Part shown: positions 1 through 8,487 of the stretch, one piece after another
How positions within the stretch are numbered: the first letter of the stretch is position 1
Layout of the letters: each line of letters begins with the position of its first letter
Source of the DNA: CAWCDJ01 sp963778675
Lineage (GTDB): Bacteria; Acidobacteriota; Terriglobia; Bryobacterales; Bryobacteraceae
Assembly (NCBI GenBank): GCA_963778675.1
Contig: CAVZVI010000014.1
Span: 434,001 to 498,000, forward strand
Length of the DNA stretch: 64,000 nt
Direction: 5' to 3'
Made by a program: the position numbers and the translations under genes
The notes under the pieces: generated by a model
What the model saw: only the letters and a program-made list of their open reading frames with translations
Told to the model about the DNA's origin: nothing
Databases searched by the model: none

Positions 1-2661
1 CGCCCACTCCGGCGGTCCGCTTGTTCCGCTGCTCCGGTCCGGATTGTAGCTGGCGAACTCCACACCCCAGAACCACGTATAAGCGCCCTTCGAAGGATTC
101 GGCGCCTGGTCGCAGCAGCCGACCTGCAGCCACGCGTCGATGATGGCCCGCTCGCCCGGATAGGCGCGGACAACGATCGGCGCCGAAGCCGTCCCTACGA
201 GGTTGCTGGCAAGCACCGCTCCCGACGTGCCGTCGCCGTACTTGCCGGCGCGCAGCCAGATCGTGTCGCCCGGCTTCACCGAACTCGGTTGCTGAAATGC
301 CGTGACGATGTCCCACGGGCTGCCGATGCTGCCATTGCCGCTGGAGCTGCCGGAGGGCGAAACATACCAGTTGTTTCCGCTGCCGCTCGGCGGCGGTGTC
401 GAGCCGGCGATGCTGAGCGTCACATTGACGGTCGCCGGAGTCGTGCCGGCGGGGCCGGCGATCGTCAGGGTATCGGCGTAGGTCCCGGCGGTCATCCCGG
501 CTATCTGCGCGTCGACCGAAATGGCCGCCGGCCCGGTGCCCGACGCCTGGGAGACCGTCAGCCACGGCTTCGTTTTGGTGCAGCTCCAGGAGGAACTTCC
601 GCCGGTGCTGCCGATAGTGACTGTCTGCGCCGCGGGATTCGACGATCCCGCGCTGGCCGAGAAACTAATTGCACTGGGCGCGGCCGTCAGCGTGGTGGCG
701 GGTGCAGCGGCCACGGTCAGGCTTACCGCAATTGTCTTGGGCGAACCACTCGCGCCGGGCGCAACAACTGCTACCGTCGCGGAGTAAGTGCCCTGACTCA
801 GGCCGGTGAGGTTGGGTTGGATCGATATACTGCCTGAGTTCGTACCCGAGGCCGGTGAGACGGTCAGCCAGGGCTGGTTGTCGGATGCATTCCAGCTCAT
901 CGATCCGTTCCCCGAGTTAGTTACGCTCAACGTCTTCGCTGCGGGGGCGGGGCCGTTCACTACTCCGGAGAAGGAGAGCGAGGCCGGGGACACCGTCAGT
1001 GCCGGCGAGGGAGCGGGCGTAGCCAGTGTCAGTCCGACGGCGATCGTCTTGGGCGAACCGCTTGCGCCCGCCGCACTTATAGTAACCGTGCCGGAATAGG
1101 AGCCGCCCGCCAATCCGGCGATATTAGTCTGGATCGAGATCGTCGCCGGACCCGTGCCCGCCGCCGGCGATACCGTCAGCCAGCTCTGGTCGACCGCCGC
1201 CGTCCAGTTCAGGGTGCCGCTGCCGGTGTTGCTGAGGCTTGCCTTCTGCGCGGACGGGTTGGCGCCCCCCGCGGCTCCACTGAAGCTCAGGCTGCTCGTG
1301 CTTACCCCGAGCACCGGCGGCGCGATGGTTTGTCCGTTCGCCGGGCTGAGCTTGATCCCGTTCAAGACACCCCGCCGGACCACTCCCTGCACCGCGATCT
1401 CAACAGTGCCGTTCGTCACGGTGACCGGGAACGGCAGCGAGATCACCGTTAGCGGAGCTGTCTGCGTCAGGATATCGAAGTTGCTCAGCACCTGTGACCC
1501 GTTGAGGATCACGTTGAACACCCGGTCGCCCTTGTTCGTGTATTGGATCTCCGCGAACTGCAGGGTCGCGATGTAAGAGCCATTCGTGACCGGGATCGAA
1601 TACGTGAAGTCGCCATAGAGTCCTGCGCGGGCGCTGCGGTACAAGGGAAGGTCCGGCGTGTTCTGTATCAGGCTGCTGGTGTAAAGCAGGTCGCCTCCGG
1701 TGAAGTATCGGTCTGCGATCCACTGCGATCCGTCCGCGGCCGTGTAGGCCGGTCCGCCGCAGTCGATGTTGAGGCTCGAGGTTCCCGAAGGCTGCGTCGA
1801 GGTCGGCGGACCTCCCACCGTGAACTTCACCGCGACGGTCGCCGGCTGGCTCGTGGCGCCGGGCCCATTCACCGTGATTGACCCGGTGTAAACTCCAGCC
1901 GCCAGGCCGGCGGTCATGGCTTGGACGGAAAGGCCGCCCGCTCCGCTCCCCGATGGCGGCGACACGACCAGCCACGGCTGGCTGCTTGCAGCCGTCCAGT
2001 TGAGCGAGCCCGATCCCGCATTCACGATCGTCACCGCTTGGGCCGCGGGATTCGCCCCGCCTGCCGTCGCCGTGAAGTTGAGGCTCGCCGGGTTGGCTTT
2101 CAAAGCGGGCGGCGAAGCCGGCGACGCCGGCGTCGCGGGCACAATATGAATTCCATTCAGCAAGCCCCTCTTCACCACACCTTGCACGTCGATCTGTAGA
2201 ATCCCGTTCGTCACCGCTGCCGGAAACTGCTGTACGAAGACGGTTCGCGGCGTCACATGCGTGAGAATGTCGAAATTCGTCAATACCGGGGATCCGTTGA
2301 TGGATACATTGAATACCCGGTCGCCCCGGTTCCAATACTGGATCTCGGCGAAGTCGAGAGTGACGGAGTACGATCCGTTAGCCAGGGGAATCGAATAGCT
2401 GAAGTCGCTGTACAGGCCCGCTCTTCCGCTGCGGTAGAGTTGGATGTCGGCGGTGCCGCTGATTCTGTCGCTGGTATAGAGCAGGTCGCCGCTCGTGAAA
2501 TACCGGTCGCCCAGCCATGTGGATCCATCCGATGCAACCATTGAGGGGCCGCCGCAGTTGATATTGACGGCCTGGGCTGCGGCATTGGTCCCGGCCGCCC
2601 CGAGCAGGGCCGCGGCGGTCAGGAACGGCAGTAGCTTCTTACGCGAATCGATAAGTCTCAT
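1..2661 (-). CDS. Secreted malectin/BACON repeat protein with right-handed beta-helix domain (partial, 3' end outside window)
   Basis: An uninterrupted reading frame of 887 codons runs leftward off the window edge with no stop, so the C-terminus is missing. Residues 1-30 form a signal peptide (RKK, hydrophobic core, AAAQA). Two malectin-type carbohydrate-binding domains follow (about 31-175 and 293-430), each starting INCGGP/IDCGGP and holding YRSxRAGLYxDF and GDRVFNV motifs. One BACON-type Ig domain (about 184-282) sits between them and three more (about 450-750) follow, each with a W-L-x-V-S-P core. From about residue 758 the sequence NNWYVSPSG...GDTIWLRAGKY is the typical opening of a pectate-lyase-like right-handed beta-helix. 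This suggests an exported polysaccharide-binding or polysaccharide-degrading protein. The enzymatic activity is inferred only from the fold start. A CGGAGAG sequence lies about 9 bases before the ATG at 2661. Confidence 0.85.
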   Translation of the reverse strand, partial: MRLIDSRKKLLPFLTAAALLGAAGTNAAAQAVNINCGGPSMVASDGSTWLGDRYFTSGDLLYTSDRISGTADIQLYRSGRAGLYSDFSYSIPLANGSYSVTLDFAEIQYWNRGDRVFNVSINGSPVLTNFDILTHVTPRTVFVQQFPAAVTNGILQIDVQGVVKRGLLNGIHIVPATPASPASPPALKANPASLNFTATAGGANPAAQAVTIVNAGSGSLNWTAASSQPWLVVSPPSGSGAGGLSVQAMTAGLAAGVYTGSITVNGPGATSQPATVAVKFTVGGPPTSTQPSGTSSLNIDCGGPAYTAADGSQWIADRYFTGGDLLYTSSLIQNTPDLPLYRSARAGLYGDFTYSIPVTNGSYIATLQFAEIQYTNKGDRVFNVILNGSQVLSNFDILTQTAPLTVISLPFPVTVTNGTVEIAVQGVVRRGVLNGIKLSPANGQTIAPPVLGVSTSSLSFSGAAGGANPSAQKASLSNTGSGTLNWTAAVDQSWLTVSPAAGTGPATISIQTNIAGLAGGSYSGTVTISAAGASGSPKTIAVGLTLATPAPSPALTVSPASLSFSGVVNGPAPAAKTLSVTNSGNGSMSWNASDNQPWLTVSPASGTNSGSISIQPNLTGLSQGTYSATVAVVAPGASGSPKTIAVSLTVAAAPATTLTAAPSAISFSASAGSSNPAAQTVTIGSTGGSSSWSCTKTKPWLTVSQASGTGPAAISVDAQIAGMTAGTYADTLTIAGPAGTTPATVNVTLSIAGSTPPPSGSGNNWYVSPSGSSSGNGSIGSPWDIVTAFQQPSSVKPGDTIWLRAGKYGDGTSGAVLASNLVGTASAPIVVRAYPGERAIIDAWLQVGCCDQAPNPSKGAYTWFWGVEFASYNPDRSSGTSGPPEWA

Positions 2662-3017
2662 CCGTGGACACTCTCCGTGAGCTGGTTCGTTTCCCGTGAA
2701 AACGCTCCGGTGTGTATTACAAGCGGAGTAAAGGACGGGTGACGCCTTTTACGAAAACCTTTGTCGAACAAACGTCTGCGAAAAGGAACAGGAAGCGTCA
2801 ACTAAGTCGAAGAACTAGCTCCCCTGAATCGGGCCTTCGGAGCTGGAGTGGCCGTGTAAGTACTGATCGGCCCGAAGTAGGAAAACTAACATACAACTTA
2901 CAAGGCCGGCAATACAGACTTTGGTTAGGAAGAGGGCGGGCGCCTCACAAAGGTGATGAATCTAAAGCGTGGCTCTGGGCGGGGTCGAATCGTTGTGGGG
3001 TGAAATGGCCTGTGGAG
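2662..3017. other. Intergenic region, no gene recognised
   Basis: This 356-base gap lies upstream of the leftward malectin/BACON gene and downstream of the sugar isomerase. It is visibly less GC-rich than its surroundings. It presumably holds the promoter of the 1-2661 gene. I could not identify a riboswitch, tRNA or terminator. An open frame across it has a strongly basic composition and no recognisable domain, so I do not call it a gene. Confidence 0.5.
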
Positions 3018-3848
3018 TTAACCGAATTTCAGGCTTCGGAGTAAGTCGATGCCGGCGCGGATGTCGCGCAGCCGCTGCGCCTGGTCTTCGATTTCCCGCT
3101 CGACATTGAGCGGTCCACGGAACCCCGCCTTCGCGAGCGTTCCTGTGAAGCGCTCCATGCCCACCGCGCCTTGTCCGAGGGGGCGCTCCGTCCCCAGGGC
3201 TCCCGCTACTCCCGCCGGGGGCCAGTCGCCATCTTTGCAGTGTACGGAGAGGACGTGTGGGAACAGCGTGCCCAGCGCTTCAATCGGGTCGCCGGTGCCG
3301 TACAGAATGAGATTCGCCGGATCGAAATTGATCCCGATGTTCGGACGGTTTACGTCACGGAGGAACTCGAGCAGCGTCGCGGCGGGCTCCTGGCCGGTTT
3401 CGAGAGCGAAGGTCTGGCCGTTCCTGGCCGCATGATCGCAGACCCGGCGCACGACTTCCCGCACGGCGACGTAGTCCGGATTCGAGCGGTCCTCCGGCAC
3501 GAACCCGATATGGCAGGCGATGCTGCCCACACCCAGGCGCGCCGCGAAATCGCTCACGGCGAAAGTCCGCTGCTCCCGTTCGGCTCGGGTGCCGGGCGGA
3601 ATGAATCCAACGGTCCGCTGTACGGTAGGAATGTCCGCATAGTCCTCCCCGCGGTAGGTGGCGAACACCGTGGTCAAGACGAAGTCGCCCAGTTCCTTCC
3701 TCCATGCGTCGGCCGCGGCATCGTTCAGTTCCATGTCTCCGGGGATGGCCAGCTGTCCGCATCGCACCCCCATGGCGCGGATCTCGTCCACCCGGTCGCG
3801 CCCGGCCCAAAACATCACGCCAGGTTCCATCGGCTTCAAATCGTGCAT
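3018..3848 (-). CDS. Sugar phosphate isomerase/epimerase (TIM barrel, AP-endonuclease-2 family)
   Basis: The 276-residue protein begins MHDLKPMEPGVMFW. It has the xylose-isomerase-like TIM-barrel pattern with candidate metal ligands in ALETGQE, NIGINFDPAN, SVHCKDGDW and NVEREI. Family members isomerise or epimerise sugars, keto-sugars or sugar acids in the cytoplasm; the substrate cannot be told from sequence. The ATG at 3848 lies inside the last codons of the upstream dehydrogenase (13-base overlap), which indicates translational coupling, and much longer in-frame extensions upstream would only read that gene in the wrong frame. Together with the Gfo/Idh/MocA dehydrogenase and the divergent DUF1080 protein it forms a likely keto-sugar processing unit. 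Confidence 0.85.
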   Translation of the reverse strand: MHDLKPMEPGVMFWAGRDRVDEIRAMGVRCGQLAIPGDMELNDAAADAWRKELGDFVLTTVFATYRGEDYADIPTVQRTVGFIPPGTRAEREQRTFAVSDFAARLGVGSIACHIGFVPEDRSNPDYVAVREVVRRVCDHAARNGQTFALETGQEPAATLLEFLRDVNRPNIGINFDPANLILYGTGDPIEALGTLFPHVLSVHCKDGDWPPAGVAGALGTERPLGQGAVGMERFTGTLAKAGFRGPLNVEREIEDQAQRLRDIRAGIDLLRSLKFG

Positions 3849-4843
3849 GGCAGTTTTTCTCCGTTGCGTTCGCGAGCTTCGAGCAGCAGGCGCATGAGCT
3901 TGACCGTTGCGGCCGATTCCTTTGGCGGGCAGATTTCCGGAGCTCTCCCGGCCGCACAGCACTCCACGAAGTATTCGATCTCGGCGCGGTAGCCGTCGCC
4001 GCCGGGGCAGGGGAGCGGTTGGCCCGCCAGGCTGAGCGGGCGCCCCGCCGAGCTGAAGTCGATTGTCCCCCCGTCCATGGTCACGGCGAACTCCATCGAG
4101 AACGGCATGCCCTTGCCCATCCAGCCGCCCGTTACCAGAACCGGGGGGCCGCCCGCGTAGAACAGCCAGGCGTGGATGCAGTCGAGCCCGGCGGAGGCGT
4201 CGGAATAGCCCGTCGCCGATACGGCGGCCGGCAGTCCGAACAGATGGATGCAGGTGTCCACGTCGTGGATCAACAGGTCGAAGACTCCGCCGCCGCTTTT
4301 CGCCGGCTGGTTCAGCCAGCCTCCCCAATTCGGGGCCGCGCAGCGCCTCCGAAACTCAGCGAACCGCACCCGGCCGAGGCTGCCGCCGCGAATCGATTCC
4401 CGTAGGGCGACGTACTCCGGGAAGAAGCGCAGCACGTGGGCCGTCATCAGCAACCGCCCCGAGCTTTCGGCTTCCGCCAGGATCCGGTCTGCCGCGGCGC
4501 CATCGAGCGCCAGCGGCTTCTCCACCAGCACGTGCTTCCCGGCCCGCAGCGCCGCCAGCGCCACCGGTTCATGAAAATCGGTCGGCAGGCAGATGTCTAC
4601 CGCGTCGATCGTGCGGTCCGCCAGCAGCGCATCCACGTCGCGGTAGCGGCCGATCCCGGAAAAATCCAGCCGCTCGCCCGGCCCGCCGATGTTTCCCTGC
4701 ACTCCCGTGAGATCGCCCGAAAGTTGCTTCTCATCGTTGCTGAATACGGCCGTCAGCTTCGCGCCCGGAATGCTCCGCAGCGCCTTCAGATGGGTGCTGC
4801 CCATGAATCCCAGGCCTAACACCGCCATTTTCACCGGTATCAT
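3836..4843 (-). CDS. Gfo/Idh/MocA family oxidoreductase
   Basis: The 335-residue NAD(P)-dependent sugar dehydrogenase has an N-terminal Rossmann motif (VLGLGFMGSTH, residues 8-18) and the family signature VEKPLALDG, whose lysine is catalytic. FDLLIHDVD matches the usual conserved His-Asp region of the C-terminal domain. It would oxidise or reduce a sugar or inositol-like substrate in the cytoplasm. It is the first gene of a leftward pair with the overlapping sugar isomerase. The start at 4843 (MIPVKM) lies two bases from a 13-base palindrome; an internal ATG 15 bases downstream is an alternative start. Confidence 0.9.
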   Translation of the reverse strand: MIPVKMAVLGLGFMGSTHLKALRSIPGAKLTAVFSNDEKQLSGDLTGVQGNIGGPGERLDFSGIGRYRDVDALLADRTIDAVDICLPTDFHEPVALAALRAGKHVLVEKPLALDGAAADRILAEAESSGRLLMTAHVLRFFPEYVALRESIRGGSLGRVRFAEFRRRCAAPNWGGWLNQPAKSGGGVFDLLIHDVDTCIHLFGLPAAVSATGYSDASAGLDCIHAWLFYAGGPPVLVTGGWMGKGMPFSMEFAVTMDGGTIDFSSAGRPLSLAGQPLPCPGGDGYRAEIEYFVECCAAGRAPEICPPKESAATVKLMRLLLEARERNGEKLPCTI

Positions 4844-4845
4844 CT

Positions 4846-4858
4846 GCTACAGTGTAGC
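4846..4858. promoter_or_regulatory. Perfect palindrome between divergent sugar genes, candidate operator
   Basis: GCTACA-G-TGTAGC is a perfect inverted repeat with 6-base arms. It lies 2 bases upstream of the leftward oxidoreductase start and 23 bases upstream of the rightward DUF1080 start. Read leftward it contains TACACT, a plausible -10 element 7 bases before the ATG at 4843. A repressor bound here could control both directions; the protein is unknown. Confidence 0.45.
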
Positions 4859-4881
4859 GCCGGACATGACAAAATAGGCGC

Positions 4882-5661
4882 ATGCGCACTCTTTCCCGCA
4901 CCATTCTATTGGCCATGGCCTCCCTGGCCGTGGCCGGCGCCGCCGACACGGGCTGGCAAGTGCTCTTCGACGGCAAGACCTTCGCCCACTGGGAAGACCC
5001 GGCGAAGAAGTCACCGCCCGCCGACTCTTTCGTTATCGAGGACGGGTGCCTCAAAGCCGTAGCGCATCCCCGAATCACCGAGGACCTCTTCAGCCAGGAC
5101 ACCTACCGCGATTTCGAACTGGAGTTCGATTGGAGGATCTCGCCGGGCGGGAACACCGGCGTCAAGTACCGCATTCAGGATCACGCCTTCTTACTTAATC
5201 AGCACTTGCCGCGCTTCGAGGACGAGGTGAATGCCGCGCTCGAGCACCGGCGCACCGATCGTCCGGCCAAGGGCCAGGACTACGTGATCGGCTTCGAGTA
5301 CCAGTTGATCGATGACCAGCGGAACCCCGATGCCCTCCGCGGAGGCGCGTTGCACCAGGCCGGGGCGCTCTACGATATGTTCGCTCCCCTGAAGAACGCC
5401 ACCAGGCCGGTAGGCGAGTTCAACCATTCGCGGCTCATCGTTAAGGGCGACCATGTCGAGCACTGGCTGAACGGCGTGAAAGTGGTGGATGCCAGTCTCA
5501 AGGATCCGGAGATCGCGCGCGCCTGCGCCAAGCGCTGGGGTGCCGATTCGCCGGTCTATAACCTCCTGGTGAACCAGCCTCGCAAGGCTTGCCATTTCTC
5601 ACTGCAGAATCACGATTCGGACGCCTGGTTCAAGAACATCCGTATCCGCCGTCTGGACTAG
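4882..5661 (+). CDS. Secreted DUF1080 (3-keto-disaccharide hydrolase-like) protein
   Basis: The 259-residue protein has a signal peptide (residues 1-20, ending VAGAA) followed by a single DUF1080 concanavalin-like domain: WQVLFDGKTFAHWEDP, FELEFDWRISPGGNTGVKYR, IDDQRNPDA and GEFNHSRLIVKGDHVEHWLNG. Members of this family include hydrolases/lyases acting on 3-keto-glycosides. The divergent Gfo/Idh/MocA dehydrogenase and sugar isomerase are frequent partners of such enzymes. Its stop codon shares a CTAG tetranucleotide with the stop of the convergent membrane-protein gene. The fold assignment is firm; the substrate is inferred. Confidence 0.85.
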   Translation: MRTLSRTILLAMASLAVAGAADTGWQVLFDGKTFAHWEDPAKKSPPADSFVIEDGCLKAVAHPRITEDLFSQDTYRDFELEFDWRISPGGNTGVKYRIQDHAFLLNQHLPRFEDEVNAALEHRRTDRPAKGQDYVIGFEYQLIDDQRNPDALRGGALHQAGALYDMFAPLKNATRPVGEFNHSRLIVKGDHVEHWLNGVKVVDASLKDPEIARACAKRWGADSPVYNLLVNQPRKACHFSLQNHDSDAWFKNIRIRRLD

Positions 5662-7313
5662 GTTTTCGCCGCGCGCCGCAGTTGCGGCAGCAGTGTGAGG
5701 ACGGCCCCGTAAACCAGCAGCGAAAGGAACAGGGCCGCTTTGCGATCCTGGTGCAGGTCATCCATCACCAGCCGCCAGGCTCCGAGTGCCATGGTTGGGT
5801 AGATCAGGTGGGTCCACTCCGCGGCTTTCCAACGGGTCCCGGCCCAGGCCAGCCCCAGTGCGGCCAACGCCAGTACGATCGTGCGCAGCGTGCCGCAGTA
5901 AGCGTGATTCGCCGCTGCGCCGAACACTCCGTGATAGGCCGCGGCGAGCATTCCGGCGGTTATCCCCACGCTGAGCCAGGCCAGCACCGCGGCCATAGCC
6001 GTTCGAAAGATCTGCGATTCCGCGCGCGCCGCCATCATCCACGCCGCCAGGGCCGCTACCACCCCGAACGAAATCGCCAGGGGCTCAGCGCCCGGCCAGT
6101 CCGTGGAGCCGAGCACGAATGCGGCGGCCTGACGGAAGGCGCCCGAAAACATCAGCGCCAGCACGAGGTAGATGCCGCCATGCATCTGCAGCGTCAGGCT
6201 TCGGAACCTGCCGCCGGCCCACACGCAGGCGAGCGCTACCGCGATCCACACGCCCGCCGCCGCGTCTCCGGAAAGCAGAATCCGGCTGCCCGCCAGCGCC
6301 AGCAGGATGCCGAAGGTCGAGTATGTGTAAAAGTTCCGGCCGCGGCCGCTCCGTTCCAGCACCGCGAACGAAACGACGTAACAGGCTAGCCCGCAAACTA
6401 CAGCCACCACGGCCATCGCCCGGGAAAGCTGTAGGCCGCCGCTTACGCTGATCAGGAAAGCCGCCGCGCACTGTGCGGTTTCGAAGCCTGTAAAGGTACA
6501 GTGGCGCAGCAGCGTCCGCACGATGATGCTCGCCAGGTATATCGCCAGCAGCGACACCTGGGCGGCGAGAAGCCAGGAGTGCGGGATGGGCGCATAGGTG
6601 GCGGGCACGCCGCGCTCATTCGTCACCAGCCAGGTGGCCAGCAGGACCGATAGGTCGGCCGCCGCCGCCGCCAGCCAGCGCTCGCTCAACCAGTGGTCCA
6701 GGCACGCCGAAGCCTCTACGGCGGCGGCGATCGCAAGCAGCACAAACGTGAACGGCAGAACGTCGCGCGAAGCGACCAACAGCGCACTGGATACGCCAAT
6801 TCCCGCCACTGTCGCGATTGTGGCTACAATCAGCAGGTTTTTCCGCCAGGAGACCGCCAGGCCGAAAATCGTGAAGAACAGCAGGACTCCGCCGGCGGTC
6901 CAGTTGGGGATGGCATGGAAACGGAGCGTTGCCTCCCAGAGCAGCGGCGCCAGCACCAGCACCGCCGTGAGGCTGTGCAGCGCCGCCTGGATCCGCCGCT
7001 CGGCCGGCGTGTGAGCCGCCCAGACCAGCCACGCGATGGCATAGGCGATCCCCACCGCTACTCCCATGCGGCCCGGAAGCGTGCCCGATTCCGTCACCGC
7101 GCGCAGCAGATAAGCGCCCGCCAGCCCGAGCAGCGCCCGTCCGAGTGCGGGCAGAAGTTCGGTCGGGTCGGTGGAGACCTCGTGAGACGCGCCCGCGGGC
7201 GATTCCGCCTGCTCTCCGGGGGCCTCCGTCGCGGTCATCCCCAGCCGTTCTTCAATCGCGGCAACGCGCTGCGCCAGGAGCGCTAACTCATGTTCCAGCT
7301 CCGGTTGCTGCAT
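5658..7313 (-). CDS. Large polytopic membrane protein of unknown function
   Basis: The 551-residue protein starts with a short coiled-coil-like segment (EHELALLAQRVAAIEERLG, residues 6-24), then an acidic linker, and from about residue 55 it is almost entirely hydrophobic with more than a dozen likely membrane helices. The layout resembles DUF2339-type proteins, but I cannot assign the family with certainty. It is the last gene of the leftward cytochrome/ferredoxin/NrfD cluster: its start lies 26 bases inside the NrfD gene, with an AGAGAGG ribosome binding site before ATG 7313. This suggests co-expression with the redox module; no cofactor motif is visible. Confidence 0.75.
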   Translation of the reverse strand: MQQPELEHELALLAQRVAAIEERLGMTATEAPGEQAESPAGASHEVSTDPTELLPALGRALLGLAGAYLLRAVTESGTLPGRMGVAVGIAYAIAWLVWAAHTPAERRIQAALHSLTAVLVLAPLLWEATLRFHAIPNWTAGGVLLFFTIFGLAVSWRKNLLIVATIATVAGIGVSSALLVASRDVLPFTFVLLAIAAAVEASACLDHWLSERWLAAAAADLSVLLATWLVTNERGVPATYAPIPHSWLLAAQVSLLAIYLASIIVRTLLRHCTFTGFETAQCAAAFLISVSGGLQLSRAMAVVAVVCGLACYVVSFAVLERSGRGRNFYTYSTFGILLALAGSRILLSGDAAAGVWIAVALACVWAGGRFRSLTLQMHGGIYLVLALMFSGAFRQAAAFVLGSTDWPGAEPLAISFGVVAALAAWMMAARAESQIFRTAMAAVLAWLSVGITAGMLAAAYHGVFGAAANHAYCGTLRTIVLALAALGLAWAGTRWKAAEWTHLIYPTMALGAWRLVMDDLHQDRKAALFLSLLVYGAVLTLLPQLRRAAKT

Positions 7314-8478
7314 CGTAACCTCTCTGCTCCTGCCACGGGGGCAGAAGCTTGACCAGCACGATAAAGATGACGAAGGGCAGCAGCATCAGCGCAATCGCCG
7401 GCAGCAGTCCTTCACGCGTGACGAATCCTACTTTGTAACTGGTGTAACCCAGGAAGCTCTTCGAGAATAGCTGGCCGCCGATTACGACATTCCAGCGCAT
7501 CGCAAAGATACCGATGAGGGCAAGGCTGCTCGCTGTAAGATACATGACGCGCCGTTTGACCTCGGAGAACTTCCATACCTGGGCGGCCGCTAAAAGGGCC
7601 AGGGGCACCAGGGTACCGAGCACGATCTGGAGGATCACCTGCGACCCCCAGAGTCGCGTGTGTACCATGAAATCGAGGCTGCGGAAGGATTCGTCCGCCT
7701 CATAAGTGCGGTGGACGAGGTCCAGCATTTCAAGCGTGAAATCGATGACAAACGTATAGAACAAATACTTCGCGATGGTGTCGAGGCACCGCATGTCGAC
7801 CGGCCGTTTCCTCAGCTTCATGGAAGCGGCATACAACACCAGTACGGCCGCTATGCCCGAGACCATGGCCGAGAAGAGAAACACGATCGGCATCAGCGGC
7901 GACGACCACCATGGATTCGCCTTGATGGAGCCGAATATGAACCCTACATATCCGTGAAGTAGAAAGGCCGATGGAATGCCGATTACGGTCACGACATACC
8001 CCACCTTGTCGTCGATGCGCCGCGCGCCCGGGCTGATGTTGTCGGAGCCCAGCGTCAGCGCCTTGTAGATCAGGCGAGCGATTCCCTTGCTTTCTTTCGA
8101 GAGCCGCACGATGTCGGAGCGGTACTCGAGCCAGATCTCCACCAGCAGCACCACCGTGAGGTACCACAGATAGACGAAACCGAACATCGCCATGGCTGAC
8201 GACCGGTGCGGCGTCAGGTACATCTCGATGGAGCGCTCCGGATGTCCCAGGTGAAGCTGCAGCGGCAGCGGCGCAACCAGTAGGAAGGCGAGCGCCGTCA
8301 GCAGCGCCAGCCGGTACGTGGGCTTGACCGCATCCACCTTGAAGACGCGTTCGAGCGAAGCCAGAATGAACGCTCCCGCCACCAGCCCTGTGATGTATGG
8401 GTAGAGGACGATCAGCAGGCTCCACTGCAGTTCGACCTCGTTCGGATACATGAAACCGTCGACCCCGGGTATTATCAT
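7288..8478 (-). CDS. NrfD/PsrC family quinone-interacting membrane subunit
   Basis: The 396-residue integral membrane protein has the NrfD (polysulfide reductase membrane subunit) pattern of 8-10 helices, starting MIIPGVDGFMYPNEVELQW and continuing with PYITGLVAGAFILASL. Such subunits exchange electrons with the membrane quinone pool next to a four-cluster ferredoxin. The gene lies 9 bases downstream of the ferredoxin gene in the order cytochrome, ferredoxin, NrfD, membrane protein. GGGGAGTG precedes the ATG. No molybdopterin or other catalytic subunit is encoded in this window. Confidence 0.88.
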   Translation of the reverse strand: MIIPGVDGFMYPNEVELQWSLLIVLYPYITGLVAGAFILASLERVFKVDAVKPTYRLALLTALAFLLVAPLPLQLHLGHPERSIEMYLTPHRSSAMAMFGFVYLWYLTVVLLVEIWLEYRSDIVRLSKESKGIARLIYKALTLGSDNISPGARRIDDKVGYVVTVIGIPSAFLLHGYVGFIFGSIKANPWWSSPLMPIVFLFSAMVSGIAAVLVLYAASMKLRKRPVDMRCLDTIAKYLFYTFVIDFTLEMLDLVHRTYEADESFRSLDFMVHTRLWGSQVILQIVLGTLVPLALLAAAQVWKFSEVKRRVMYLTASSLALIGIFAMRWNVVIGGQLFSKSFLGYTSYKVGFVTREGLLPAIALMLLPFVIFIVLVKLLPPWQEQRGYDAATGAGT

Positions 8479-8487
8479 TTCACTCCC

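Noticed and set aside
1400..2335. A 311-codon minus-strand frame inside the malectin gene
   Set aside because: The real frame, shifted by one base, reads through with clear malectin and BACON motifs; this one is a shadow in Arg/Gly/Pro-rich text.
2960..3000. T-loop-like GGGTCGAATC
   Set aside because: No cloverleaf partners around it.
2712..3044. A 110-codon open frame on the + strand
   Set aside because: It is very basic, matches no domain, overlaps the end of the sugar isomerase gene and lacks a ribosome binding site.
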